Below are positions 46,271 through 56,057 of a stretch of 64,000 bases of DNA, in pieces. The stretch is taken from positions 124,001 to 188,000 of the forward strand of contig JAFWKK010000050.1 of assembly GCA_017514235.1 (NCBI GenBank). Direction: 5' to 3'. The notes under the pieces are model-generated. The model was not told the origin of the DNA, did not search any database, and was given only the letters and a program-made list of their open reading frames with translations. The stretch is from Kiritimatiellia bacterium (lineage in GTDB: Bacteria > Verrucomicrobiota > Kiritimatiellia > RFP12 > UBA1067). The translations under genes were made by a program, and so were the position numbers. Positions within the stretch are counted from its first letter, which is position 1, and each line of letters begins with the position of its first letter.

Positions 46271-48145
46271 TCACAACGCATCAAGGGCGAACACATGGGC
46301 TTTCTCGCCGCCCCACGTCCCATCCACGACAAGTCGCAGACCATCTGCGTCCACCGTGTCGAACGACACCTTGCGGAATCGAAGCATGTTCAGTCCATCC
46401 TCGTACACCCTGTGCCATTCGCCGCCCACGCGCACGTCTATGTGGAAGGATTTCGCAAGCATCTTCGGCATCTGCGCCCGCTCAGTGGTGGCTTCCAGCT
46501 TGCGCATCCGCTTTGACCGGTGGCGCATGTCGGAATCGAAAACAAGCCTCGCGCCCGACATCCGCCGCGGAGCGTCCCACGTGTAGACAATCTTCTCTTC
46601 GCCAGACACGACCCAAACACCGTTATCCTTCTTGTTGTAGTTTCGGTCGATTCCGTTCTTCAGTACGGCAATCTCGTCCGAGCATTTCGACTCGCCTGTA
46701 AGGCGTGATACCTTCCGCCACCGGAACGGCAGCATGCAATCGTCGTCCTCAAGCGTCGCCTGGAGTTCCGCAATCCTCTCGCGGCGCAACTGTACGGGAT
46801 CGATTCCATATTTCATCAGCATCGCGGCGGCGGTTCCCACGGCCTGCCCGAGCGCCGCGCATGTCGCCATCACACGCGTCGCCGAAAGCCCCATGTGCGT
46901 ACAGGAGATGTCGCGCCCGGCAAACATGAGGTTCGGGACGTTCACCGAATACAGGCAGTCGAATGGTATGCCGAACGGCGACGGACATCCGTACTCCACC
47001 GAAATGCGTCCCTTGCGATGGAAGGCGTCGGGATGGTGGTCGTCGAGCGTCCAGCCGCCATAGGCGACCACGTCCTCGAAATGTCCGCCCGAAAGGACGT
47101 CGTTCTGCGTGAGGATGTGAGGGCCGACAAAGCGGGTTGACTCGCGTTTGCCTGGAAGCGAACCGATCCAGTCCAACTCGTATCCCTTCGCCCTTCCGTC
47201 TGGATGGTTCTTCATGTAGGCCCAAACGCCGTAGGCAATCTTTTTCAGCTCTTCCTGTATGGCATTCGCATCACCTATCGTATCGAGATTGCCGCCGTAC
47301 TCGATCCACCAAAAGTTGTTGTCCTTCGGATACAGCCTCTTGTAGTTGACACGCCTTGCGCCCTTCGGCGGAGGCGGCTCGTCGGTCTTCGCGAAATCTT
47401 CGTCCGTAAACTTGTATGCCCACGGCGGCGGCACGAACGGATGGTGTTCCTTCGTCTCGCGGAGCTGGAGAAGGATGGAGTTGCCCATCGTGCGGTGGTC
47501 GCCGCCGTCCTGGAGGTAGGTTTCGCCGAACTCGGACGGCAGTTCTCGCCCACGGCGAAACTTAGCGCCGGACAATCGCAAAATGCCGTCGCCCGTGCAG
47601 TCAGCGAAGAACCGCCCCTTCACGACATAGCGCGTGTAGGCGTTGGAGTTCCACGCCTTGACGGCGGCGATTCGACCGCCGTCCATCTCCACGCCATCGA
47701 CGGAGGTGTTAAGGAGAAGCGTAATGTTCGGTTCCTCGCGTACAGCCGAGAGAATCACGTCATCCCATAGCGTATAGCGCATGAGCGGATTGTAGTAGAA
47801 GTTCTTGAGCTGAAGTTCCTCAAGGATGCCCGCCTCCTTGTTCTCATCTCCATGCGCACCCATGATGCCCATGCGCATCTCGCTCGAAGCGTTGCCGCCA
47901 AGAACCGGACGATCCTGCACAAGGACGACCTTCGCTCCGTGCCGCGCCGCCGCAACTGCCGCGCACACGCCGGAAAGCCCGCCTCCGCACACCACGAACT
48001 GCGTTTCGAGGGCGACTTCCTTGACAACGCGCGAATTCGCCTCCGTCAGCATTCCATCCGCATACGTCTGCAAGGCGCAAAGGAGCAATGCCGCGACAAC
48101 CATCAAAATGTCGTGGCTACGTTTCACGACAGGACATTTCAGCAT
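46271..48145 (-). CDS. Secreted FAD-dependent oxidoreductase (FAD_oxidored type)
   Basis: The 624-residue protein has a signal peptide or anchor (about 1-30) and a dinucleotide-binding fold: ETQFVVCGGGLSGVCAAVAAARHGAKVVLVQ (GGGLSG at 54-59), VLGGNASSEMRMGIMG, FADCTGDGILRLSGAKFRRG and GRDISCTHMGLSATRVMATCAALGQAVG, the signatures of the FAD_oxidored group found beside secreted glycosidases in Bacteroidetes and Verrucomicrobia. The last 130 residues form a discoidin-like beta-domain (YTWDAPRRMSGARLVFDSD). These enzymes may oxidise a sugar hydroxyl to allow later cleavage; the substrate is unknown. Start at 48145 follows GGGGGAAAGC. Confidence 0.88.
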   Translation of the reverse strand: MLKCPVVKRSHDILMVVAALLLCALQTYADGMLTEANSRVVKEVALETQFVVCGGGLSGVCAAVAAARHGAKVVLVQDRPVLGGNASSEMRMGIMGAHGDENKEAGILEELQLKNFYYNPLMRYTLWDDVILSAVREEPNITLLLNTSVDGVEMDGGRIAAVKAWNSNAYTRYVVKGRFFADCTGDGILRLSGAKFRRGRELPSEFGETYLQDGGDHRTMGNSILLQLRETKEHHPFVPPPWAYKFTDEDFAKTDEPPPPKGARRVNYKRLYPKDNNFWWIEYGGNLDTIGDANAIQEELKKIAYGVWAYMKNHPDGRAKGYELDWIGSLPGKRESTRFVGPHILTQNDVLSGGHFEDVVAYGGWTLDDHHPDAFHRKGRISVEYGCPSPFGIPFDCLYSVNVPNLMFAGRDISCTHMGLSATRVMATCAALGQAVGTAAAMLMKYGIDPVQLRRERIAELQATLEDDDCMLPFRWRKVSRLTGESKCSDEIAVLKNGIDRNYNKKDNGVWVVSGEEKIVYTWDAPRRMSGARLVFDSDMRHRSKRMRKLEATTERAQMPKMLAKSFHIDVRVGGEWHRVYEDGLNMLRFRKVSFDTVDADGLRLVVDGTWGGEKAHVFALDAL

Positions 48146-48201
48146 AGCTTTCCCCCGTTTCTTGCATTCTTCCGTCATCGCGGCGGCAGTTGCGTACCTG
48201 T

Positions 48202-50127
48202 TTACTTGATCCTGTAAAGCGCCGGTTCGTTCGGCGCAAGCGAAATCTTTACGGTGCATGCCTTCGTCTTCTCAGCCGCCGGACCGAACTCCGCCAAGAT
48301 CTCGGAAAACTCCTCCGAAAGCGTCAGTTCCGCAGCATCCGCCTTGTCCTGCGCATTGACCACGAGAAGCCACGTCACGCCGTCTTTCCGCCAAGTGCGC
48401 ACGCCCCATGCCACCGGAGCGCCCGTTACTGCCGGAACAGGCTCAACCGAAAGCAGCACGGGAATGTATCTGCGCACTTCCGCGCCAACCTTGCAGACGT
48501 CGGCCCACGCCTTGGCGAACGGCAGCCCGTGAGACTCTTTCTGAATGGCGGTGAATGAATAATAGACGAGTCCGTTCGCGCCGGACGCTATGCACTGCCA
48601 CGACATCGACCGCATCTCGTCAACCGTCGGCATCCTGTTCTGCGGACTGCCGGGATTTTCGGTGCGATATCCGCCCCAGTCGAACGCCTGCGGCACCTGC
48701 CACATCGGACGGAACCCAAAATACGCGCAATCGGTCCGGCGCGTCCAGTCCGTCACCATGGACAGCGGCTTGTCTGGCACCGGATACGGGTCGGTTCCAA
48801 TCACATCGAACGTCGAAGTAATCTCCCGAAGGAACTGAAGCTGGTAGATTACGGCCCAAGTCGGATGATCAGGGTCGGCACATTCCAGGAAATCTCGGCG
48901 CCGCGTCAGCATTCCAAGCCATCCGTCGCCAACAAGTTCGTCGTTCACGTACCAGGCGAGAAGCCCGGGATGGTTCTTGAAGGCATCGACCTTCGCCTGC
49001 ACGTAGGAATCGGCCGCGTCCTCGCTCGTCACGGACCTCGGCGTGTGCTTCGCGCCGGCATAGACGTCCTTGACGGAATAGATGACCATGACGCCGTTCG
49101 TCCAGTAGAAATCCATACCGACGGCATCCGGCGCCTGATACGGCATCACGCAGTTGAACGGCCCCTTCACGTATTCTGCGCGGCGGCTGGCGCTGCCGGT
49201 GTACATTCCAAGCGGGAAGAACGGCTTCCCGTCGACAATCGTGCGTCGGTGTTCGTCGATCCACACGTGACGCGATGGCATCTTGGCGACGCGGCTGAAC
49301 GGCAGCTGGGTCGAACCGAGAACCGAGCTGTCCGACGTCTTCAGGCGAAACGCGACAACGCTTTTGCCGCGCTTCAGCTCCACGACATCAACGGCGAAGG
49401 CGGCCATGTCGCGCGAAAGGCCCCGTGATGGAACGGTCTTGCGCGAACCATCCGGCGTCTCATACGAGAACTCTGCCTTCAACTCTTCGGGAGAGTGTTT
49501 CTTTGGAACCGCAAGGCCGACCCTGAATTCGATGCGCCCCTTGTCCGCCGTGTTTCGGTATGCGGAGGAGAGAAGATGCCCCACGATCGGTCTCTCGTAG
49601 GGCGCAATCTCCATGTCATCGAAGTACGCCTTCCCGACGCAGCCTGGCGAACAGTACGGTATGAACCTGAAGCTTGCCGCCTTTTCGGGGATCACCGTCG
49701 TCACGCCCTCCAGGCGCGTCCAATCCGTTGTGCCCTTCAGGCCTCCCGCATACGAACCACCGAGATGCCGCCCGTTCGCATCGCTCCACTCTATTCCAAG
49801 CGTAGCGCCGTGTACGTTCGCCGGCCCCAGGCCTTCCGTGCGGATCCATGCGGAAAAACGGTATGTCTGCCCCGGCTCAAGCCGAACCTTCTGCGAAGGG
49901 AACGCATACGGAAGCTTCGGGTCGGCGTTGTCATAGACAAGCGCCGACGTTCCGTTCATGCCGCTACCCCTTGCCACGAAATAGGCTGGCGGCAGCCGCC
50001 AGCCCTTGTCGCCACGTTCAAAATCAAGGTTTGCAGCCCGCGCCCCCTTGTCGCCGACGTCTGCTGAAAGCATGCGCGAACACGCAAGCAGCACCGCTGT
50101 CGCCAACAATGCATTTCCTTTAGACAT
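48202..50127 (-). CDS. Secreted CBM plus TIM-barrel glycosidase-like protein
   Basis: The 641-residue protein has a signal peptide (about 1-22), a carbohydrate-binding-like beta-sandwich (NLDFERGDKGWRLPPAYF through YFDDMEIAPYE), an Ig-like linker, then a barrel with VWIDEHRRTIVDGKPFFPLGMYTG, GLLAWYVNDEL, TFDVIGTDPYPVPD and GANGLVYYSF. It is collinear with the first 640 residues of the 1439-residue fusion, sharing domain order and the same strand motifs, but without the GH78 part. Clan GH-A is likely; family and catalytic acids are not fixed. AAAGGCGGA precedes the ATG. It is followed by the FAD oxidoreductase after 56 bases. Confidence 0.78.
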   Translation of the reverse strand: MSKGNALLATAVLLACSRMLSADVGDKGARAANLDFERGDKGWRLPPAYFVARGSGMNGTSALVYDNADPKLPYAFPSQKVRLEPGQTYRFSAWIRTEGLGPANVHGATLGIEWSDANGRHLGGSYAGGLKGTTDWTRLEGVTTVIPEKAASFRFIPYCSPGCVGKAYFDDMEIAPYERPIVGHLLSSAYRNTADKGRIEFRVGLAVPKKHSPEELKAEFSYETPDGSRKTVPSRGLSRDMAAFAVDVVELKRGKSVVAFRLKTSDSSVLGSTQLPFSRVAKMPSRHVWIDEHRRTIVDGKPFFPLGMYTGSASRRAEYVKGPFNCVMPYQAPDAVGMDFYWTNGVMVIYSVKDVYAGAKHTPRSVTSEDAADSYVQAKVDAFKNHPGLLAWYVNDELVGDGWLGMLTRRRDFLECADPDHPTWAVIYQLQFLREITSTFDVIGTDPYPVPDKPLSMVTDWTRRTDCAYFGFRPMWQVPQAFDWGGYRTENPGSPQNRMPTVDEMRSMSWQCIASGANGLVYYSFTAIQKESHGLPFAKAWADVCKVGAEVRRYIPVLLSVEPVPAVTGAPVAWGVRTWRKDGVTWLLVVNAQDKADAAELTLSEEFSEILAEFGPAAEKTKACTVKISLAPNEPALYRIK

Positions 50128-50148
50128 GGATATCCGCCTTTATTGCGC

Positions 50149-52125
50149 CTATCGGAATGAGAGTATCATGCCCAATCTAACGATAGCCTCGTAGCAGCCC
50201 ATGTTAGGGCCGGCCCCCATCACTCGTGCGTTTCCTGCAAGGTCGAAGGCGTTCGCCATCCACTGTTCGAGCAATGCCGTATCCTTGCACGGAGACGAGC
50301 CTCTAAGCGTAAAGTCGCCTTTTGCAAAATCAGCGAACTTCGGACTGACAGTGACGCAGCTGTTCGCCGCCGTGAATTGATTGTAGGGAGATGGCGCCGG
50401 ATAGGCGCATGAATGGCTTGCCGTTATAGTGGCGCCGCTGCGGAACCAGTCGTTCGCGCCTTCAGGTTCTCCGTTCATCGTGTTGCCCGCGATGATCGTG
50501 TTGATGATGGAACAGCTCCAGCGGTTGTAGAACCCTGCGCCGAACTGATTGGATCCTCCGCTCTTCACATCGTTGCATGTGATCGTGCAGGAGTCAACAA
50601 CCGGCTTGTCGTAGCTCAGCAGGTAAATTGCGCCTCCGCAATGGTAGTTGCCGGCAGTGGTCACGCGGTTGTTGGCGAAAAGGCTGTTGCGCAGAATGAG
50701 AGGCGTTCCTGAATTGCGACTTGAATTATTCTCTCGGTGGAACAAGGCTCCGCCACAGTCCGATGCAACGTTGTTTGTAAACGTGCAACCGTAGAACTCT
50801 CCGTACATTCCTTTCAGGCTAGAAGCAGTGCCGTCCGATCCAGTATAATTCGCACGGCAGCAGGATACGGCGCCACCATACTTAGTTGAAACATTCGACG
50901 CAAAGACGCAGTTCGTAAAGACGAAGTAACCGCCCTCGTCCTGTTCAAACGCCGCCGCGCCGCCATAACCGCTGTGGTTCAAGGTGAACGTGCAATTCGA
51001 CAACGAGGCGGATGCCAAGCCTGTCAGATAGAAAGCGCCGCCGTCATCCGCGTTATTGGAAGAAAAGTCACATCCAGCGACAGACACCCTTGATTGGCTT
51101 GTGCAATACACTGCGCCACCCTTACCGGCCACATTTCCGCTGAAGCAGCAGTCCCTGAACGAAACGCATGCGGTGGACGTGACGAGCGCACCCCCTCCGT
51201 TGTCGCCGCTGTTCGAGCTGTTCCCGCTGAATGAACAATTCTCAAACGCTCCGGTTCCATCCATGACAAGCACCCCGCCTCCCCTTATCGCATGGCACAG
51301 CGCAAACGTAATGCCAGACACCAGCGCAGAAGGACCGAGCGAGAGAAAAGCACCGCCGCCTTTGCCAGTCGTCGTGCAGTTGGAGATCACGCAGTCGACA
51401 ATCCTCTCGGAGCCTCCCTTTCCCCCGGCACTTGCGATTCCACCCGCGCAGGTATCCGCGCAGTCAGTCGCGGAACAGTTGCGAATGACGGTGCGTTCAA
51501 TTGTAGGCGCTTTACTTGAGTTGTTCAAGAATATGCCGCCCGCTCCACCGCCCGTAGTGGCAGAGCAGTTCTCTATCACGCAGTCCAATATCTTCCCGCC
51601 GCCAAAGACATATGCGCCACCAGCGGCCTTGCCTGAGCACGTAGCTCTACAGCAGGTAATCACGCAATTGGTAAGGAACGTTGGGTAGTCAGTGGCATCG
51701 CTACCAACCCTTACGCCGCCACCAACCCCGGAAGCCGTCGCAACGCCGTTGGAGAAGGTTATGCCGTCCACAACAACGCCACGCGCTAGATTCAGAAGAT
51801 TGAACGAGCCATTTCCGTATATGACGACATCTGCCGGATTCCTGGTAGAGCTCCTGACTACGTCTGCATTCGCAAAAACAGACGCGTACTGTCCAGCCAA
51901 AGACAACGTACCTGTTGCGGCATACTTGCCGGGGAGGATCACAAGCTCGTCCTTCGAGTCTTGTCCATGCACCTTTGAGATAGCCTTGTTTATGGTCTTG
52001 AATGCAGTCGCCTCGCTCGTTCCGGCGGCACTGTCGTCGCCATCGGGCTTCAGGTAGTACGTGGTCGCAAAGCAACCGAGCGACATCATTCCTGCCACAC
52101 CTGTCATCATCAACTGTTTCTTCAT
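50149..52125 (-). CDS. Secreted right-handed beta-helix protein (pectin-lyase-like repeats)
   Basis: The 658-residue protein has a signal peptide (about 1-20) and YYLKPDGDDSAAGTSEATAFKTINKAI, the usual opening of PL1/PL9-like and right-handed helix proteins, then more than fifteen coils of the form CVISNCTTTGKGGGAFL, CSFSGNSSNSGDNGGGALV and CTFTLNHSGYGGAA. Each coil contains a Cys-Asn or Asn ladder and a GGG turn, as in polymorphic-membrane-protein-type surface proteins. No catalytic lyase residues are evident, so it may be a surface adhesin or a polysaccharide-binding scaffold. The ATG at 52125 or at 52140 (MRTKT) could be the start; neither has a strong ribosome-binding site. Confidence 0.8.
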   Translation of the reverse strand: MKKQLMMTGVAGMMSLGCFATTYYLKPDGDDSAAGTSEATAFKTINKAISKVHGQDSKDELVILPGKYAATGTLSLAGQYASVFANADVVRSSTRNPADVVIYGNGSFNLLNLARGVVVDGITFSNGVATASGVGGGVRVGSDATDYPTFLTNCVITCCRATCSGKAAGGAYVFGGGKILDCVIENCSATTGGGAGGIFLNNSSKAPTIERTVIRNCSATDCADTCAGGIASAGGKGGSERIVDCVISNCTTTGKGGGAFLSLGPSALVSGITFALCHAIRGGGVLVMDGTGAFENCSFSGNSSNSGDNGGGALVTSTACVSFRDCCFSGNVAGKGGAVYCTSQSRVSVAGCDFSSNNADDGGAFYLTGLASASLSNCTFTLNHSGYGGAAAFEQDEGGYFVFTNCVFASNVSTKYGGAVSCCRANYTGSDGTASSLKGMYGEFYGCTFTNNVASDCGGALFHRENNSSRNSGTPLILRNSLFANNRVTTAGNYHCGGAIYLLSYDKPVVDSCTITCNDVKSGGSNQFGAGFYNRWSCSIINTIIAGNTMNGEPEGANDWFRSGATITASHSCAYPAPSPYNQFTAANSCVTVSPKFADFAKGDFTLRGSSPCKDTALLEQWMANAFDLAGNARVMGAGPNMGCYEAIVRLGMILSFR

Positions 52126-52266
52126 GGTTTTTGTTCTCATTGTTGGATGTTGGATAGTTATTGACAATCGGGCGCGAAACCTACTTTTGAGCAACGCCGT
52201 CGACGACGGGAATCTTGGCGGCGTTCGGGACGGGAAGGACGCGCTTCTGCGCGTCCGAGGTCACGG

Positions 52267-53325
52267 TCACGAGGCTCCGGGATAGGCCAGCGTCATCTCG
52301 AACGACTGGACGTTCGGGGTGATGAGGCGACACTGGCGCCCGTTTGTCGGCGGCAGCCCTGCCATGACGGGGGTTACACCACGGTAGAACTCGCTCCTCT
52401 GCCCCTCGACCTTCAGATGTCCGTTTCGGTTTATCGTGATTATCGCGCTCACAGGATCGTTCCACGCAATAACGTGCCGCGCGTGCCTCCAGCGCTTCAC
52501 GTCCTCTTCGGGGTAGGCCGTATGCTTCTTGTCCACCCAGTCGTAGCTGGCGGAGTTGAGATCGAGATAGACGATGTTCTCCAATATGCGGACGTGGTCG
52601 CAGTGGTGATGCCCGTTTATCACGAGCCGCACGCGGCCCGGATGCTTCGCGTTCGCCTCGTCGAATATCCGGCGCACGGCGGCACGGTCCGGCGAACCGT
52701 CCTCACGCTCGTAGCTGGCATGGCTCGTTACGACGCACGGATACGGAGAACCCTCGACTGTCGCCTTCAGCCATTCCAGCTGCTCCGGCGGCACGCGGGA
52801 TATCAGGCTGCCGCTCTTCTTTCCGACGGCGTAGTAGTTGGAGTTGGAGTAATGCGTCCACTTGCCGTCCGCAAGGCAATTGTTTGTGTCCGTAACAATG
52901 AAGCGGAAGCCTCCGCGGTCGAAGTGGTAGTAGCCGCAGTCGAGCCGGTACGCCGCCAGCGTCTCTGCGTGCGAATTGCCGTCGTCGTCGTGGTTGCCTA
53001 CTGTGTGGTAGGTCTTTATGCGGAAGTCGTTGTAGAAGTCCACATAGTCCCTGCAGCGGACAGGCGTGTGGGTGAAGTCGCCCATGTGGATTATGAAATC
53101 CACCTTGGATCTCTCGGCGCGGTCTAGGACGCGTTCGAGCCATTCGCGAGTGTCGTGCGGGAACACTCCGGGATAGTAGTGGATGTCCGCGAACGCGCAG
53201 AACTTCACTTCGCCGCCGTCAGGTCGCCCCGACGAACCGGTCTTGCCGAACGCCCCGCCCGCAAGCAGCGCTGCCGCACCCGCGCCGAGGAACCCCCGGC
53301 GCCCGATTTCTGGATGTCCGTTCAT
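52267..53325 (-). CDS. Tat-exported calcineurin-like metallophosphoesterase
   Basis: MNGHPEIGRRGFLGAGAAALLAGGAFG is a good twin-arginine leader. The 352 residues contain FADIHYY, HMGDFTHT, VGNHDDDG, VTSHASYE and NGHHHCDH, the complete dinuclear phosphoesterase set. It is the third such enzyme in the window and the most standard in its motifs. Downstream of its TGA, the adjacent frame stays open for another 28 codons with coding-like sequence, so the annotated C-terminus may result from a frameshift. The gene stands alone between the beta-helix gene and the passenger-type protein, 15 bases from the latter. Confidence 0.9.
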   Translation of the reverse strand: MNGHPEIGRRGFLGAGAAALLAGGAFGKTGSSGRPDGGEVKFCAFADIHYYPGVFPHDTREWLERVLDRAERSKVDFIIHMGDFTHTPVRCRDYVDFYNDFRIKTYHTVGNHDDDGNSHAETLAAYRLDCGYYHFDRGGFRFIVTDTNNCLADGKWTHYSNSNYYAVGKKSGSLISRVPPEQLEWLKATVEGSPYPCVVTSHASYEREDGSPDRAAVRRIFDEANAKHPGRVRLVINGHHHCDHVRILENIVYLDLNSASYDWVDKKHTAYPEEDVKRWRHARHVIAWNDPVSAIITINRNGHLKVEGQRSEFYRGVTPVMAGLPPTNGRQCRLITPNVQSFEMTLAYPGAS

Positions 53326-53340
53326 CTTGTCCTCTAATGA

Positions 53341-55926
53341 TTACTGGACGATTATTATAGCGCCTAGATTGTTCGGATGGATATAGCCGTTCTCGTCCTG
53401 GTAGACGCGCCAGAGCTTGTTCTGGTCCGCCTCGTCCTGCCAGCGGAAATATCCGCGCTTTCCATCCAAACCGTTGGCGTTAGTGCCGATGCGCAGTACG
53501 TTGCCTCCCATTGGCGCCTTAATCGTAATCGCCCCTGCCGCCAGATTCGCATCCGGCACGAACGACGCGAACGAGAGCGAACCGCCAGCGCCGACCGTGA
53601 TCGTTCCGGGCTTGCTTGCGGTGAGCGCGCCGAGGCTGTTGGACTTCCCGGCGTCAACCGCGATGCCGCCGCCCAGGAACTGCACCTCGTTCGTCATGAT
53701 GTTGCTGCCCGCCAACAGCAGCGTACCGCCGTAGAGCTTCGACTCCATCTTGAGGTCCGTGGAGTTGTTCTTGACCTTCATCGTGCCCGGCCCGTACTTC
53801 TCCAACCAGAACCACTGGTAATTATTGTCAGCACGTCCCGCCGCGCCACGAAGCGCCGGCACGATGAAGTCCGCCTCGTCATCGCCCGTCACGTCATCCA
53901 CCTCAATGCGGAATGCATAGTTGCCCGACCTCGCACTTGCGGCATTGTTTGCTCCATACACATTCAACCAGTAGTAGCCGCCGTCAAGGACGGTCGTGGG
54001 TTCCGTGCCAATCACGTGCCAATAGCCGTATGTACTGCTGTAAGCCACACGCGGAGACCAAGTTCCCTTCAGCACCGCATTCGACAGCGTGGCATAGAAG
54101 ATGTAAAACGATTCGCTGTCGGTAAAGAGCGTTCCGCCGTCAAGCACGACGTCCTGATAGCTGGGGTTGCCGAGCTGCCAGGCGGTAGCGTTGCGAAGAT
54201 CGCCGCCGGAATGGACGACTATCTTCGTCGTGCCGCCGCCGGGCGTGCCCGATGCCGCAAGCCGAAGAGTGCCGTCGCTGACGTGCGCCTCGCCTGCCGC
54301 CGGAAGACCATCGGCCGACGTAACCGACGTGATCATCTTTGCGCCGTTGGCGCCAGCCGTGGTGAACTTGCCGCCGTAGAGCGTCTTGATGTCGCCGCTG
54401 ATCGTCGCGACGCCACTGCCGCCGTTGAACGTCGCCGTAATCTTGCGGATGCCGTAGCCGCTCGTACAGTTGCTGGCAACATATTCGCCAGAGGAATCTA
54501 CGAGGGTTGAAACCGATGCTGTCCAGCTCTTTACTTCATACTCCGCAGTCTGGATCTTTTTATGGGGGAACAACACCGTGCCGAAAGCGGGATAAGCTGA
54601 CGCACCGCCGGTTCCGACTTCGGTATAGCCGTAACCCACGCCCGCAACCTCGACATTGAGGCCGTTCTGACGGAACTTGGCGGCCACATACTTTGCCGAC
54701 GTATCTCCTCTTTTCCAGTGGAACTGGCAAGTTGCCGTATCGGTGACAGGATCGTAGCTATAGCCAACAACCGTGCACTTTACTTGGTCGGTCTGGCTTC
54801 CACCAAGCATATAGCCCTCAGTGGGCGTCATGTCCGACAAAACACAGTTCGAGGCAAACACCTGCCATGACGTAGAGATGAAACCATCCATGTAGGCTGT
54901 AGATGTCGCCGGCGTAGCCGACGGAACAAGCGTGAAATCGCCCGTGCCGGTGATGGTGTTGGAGAAAGTCGATGCATCGTCACCACCCGCAACAGCGACA
55001 ATCGCCTCCATGCCAAACGGAATCGTCGTGGTGCCGCCGAGTTCGGCGCCGCCGTCAAAGCGCACCTTCATCGGCCCGCCCACCGCGCTCTTGCGCTTGA
55101 GGATGATCGTGTTCAATCCCATCGCGGACGTGTAGTTGAGCCATTGCCCGCCGTAGGTTGTTGCGTCGCTTGTTCCTGCGCCAAAGATTCCGCGGTTTGC
55201 TCTTGCAACCAGTCCAGCGCCCCAAAGAGTCGTACTGGTTTGATCCCAAAGGTCGGCGGTCGGCCAGCGGTCTTCCAAGTCGGGATAGAGGCCGCGACGC
55301 GGCGAACGGACGCCCGTGCGGCAGCGGACGTAGGTGCCGTTGGCTTTTGGCGACAGCTGGACGCGGATGGAGTAGGTGAACGCGGTGGTGGTGCGGTTCA
55401 ATGTTACGAAACTACCGCTTCCTATGCTCCCTTTGATTCTGTCATAGCGTCCGGCGGAGAGTTTGCCTGCGCCGGAGTTGCTGGCCGGCGCGCCACCGAC
55501 CACATGGATGCACTCCCACGTGTCCGCCACATCGGCGGCGGAAATGGTGTCGTTGGTGACAATGTCCGGAAAAGCAGGTGTGCTGGGATTGTCAGTCGTC
55601 ATCGCGGTGCCTGTCCAGACCTTGTACGCATCGTCGCCGCGCACGAGGGTGGTCGCGCCAAGGGTCGTCACCTTCTGCGCGAACGAGACGGTGCCGGACG
55701 AGGCGAGCGTGATGGTCGCGCCGTCGGCGAATGTTATCGGGTCGCCGGTGATGCTGATCGTGTCGCCCGCCGTGGTCGCGGTGAGCGTCTTGATGTTCGT
55801 GGTGTCGCCATCATAGGTGATGGACACGGCTCCGCTGCCGGTATCGCCGGCGAAGTAGGTGTATGAACTGTCGGCGGCGCATACAAGCGCACTCGACAGG
55901 ATTGCGACAACCATCAACTTCTTCAT
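53341..55926 (-). CDS. Large secreted passenger-type beta-strand protein
   Basis: The 861 residues follow a signal peptide (about 1-18) with long stretches of short Gly/Thr/Ser-rich beta strands such as GTLRLAASGTPGGGTTKIVVHSGG, DVVLDGGTLFTDSE, SKLYGGTLLLAGSNIMTNEVQF and GTITVGAGGSLSFASF, the pattern of autotransporter-associated beta-strand repeats. A C-terminal outer-membrane barrel is absent. The protein ends instead with a compact block, FRWQDEADQNKLWRVYQD followed by NGYIHPNNLGAIIIVQ, which the decayed neighbour at 56058 also has. It may be a secretion or anchoring signal. Start at 55926. It is the first gene of a leftward group, with only a pseudogene upstream. Confidence 0.78.
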   Translation of the reverse strand: MKKLMVVAILSSALVCAADSSYTYFAGDTGSGAVSITYDGDTTNIKTLTATTAGDTISITGDPITFADGATITLASSGTVSFAQKVTTLGATTLVRGDDAYKVWTGTAMTTDNPSTPAFPDIVTNDTISAADVADTWECIHVVGGAPASNSGAGKLSAGRYDRIKGSIGSGSFVTLNRTTTAFTYSIRVQLSPKANGTYVRCRTGVRSPRRGLYPDLEDRWPTADLWDQTSTTLWGAGLVARANRGIFGAGTSDATTYGGQWLNYTSAMGLNTIILKRKSAVGGPMKVRFDGGAELGGTTTIPFGMEAIVAVAGGDDASTFSNTITGTGDFTLVPSATPATSTAYMDGFISTSWQVFASNCVLSDMTPTEGYMLGGSQTDQVKCTVVGYSYDPVTDTATCQFHWKRGDTSAKYVAAKFRQNGLNVEVAGVGYGYTEVGTGGASAYPAFGTVLFPHKKIQTAEYEVKSWTASVSTLVDSSGEYVASNCTSGYGIRKITATFNGGSGVATISGDIKTLYGGKFTTAGANGAKMITSVTSADGLPAAGEAHVSDGTLRLAASGTPGGGTTKIVVHSGGDLRNATAWQLGNPSYQDVVLDGGTLFTDSESFYIFYATLSNAVLKGTWSPRVAYSSTYGYWHVIGTEPTTVLDGGYYWLNVYGANNAASARSGNYAFRIEVDDVTGDDEADFIVPALRGAAGRADNNYQWFWLEKYGPGTMKVKNNSTDLKMESKLYGGTLLLAGSNIMTNEVQFLGGGIAVDAGKSNSLGALTASKPGTITVGAGGSLSFASFVPDANLAAGAITIKAPMGGNVLRIGTNANGLDGKRGYFRWQDEADQNKLWRVYQDENGYIHPNNLGAIIIVQ

Positions 55927-56057
55927 TGGTGTACCCCTCGTTGTTTTAACTGCATGTATTTTATCAAAAGCACCCATCTCCCGTCAAATCCGAATGAAAC
56001 CCAAAGACCTTGCGGTTTCTCCGCGCCTCTATGTTAAGGAATCTGTCTTGCCAGGCA

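Noticed and set aside
50149-52125. Active pectate lyase
   Set aside because: The beta-helix coils are clear, but no calcium-binding or catalytic Arg/Asp signature of lyase families could be found.
53341-55926. Classical type V autotransporter
   Set aside because: Passenger-like repeats are present but no C-terminal 12-strand barrel follows.
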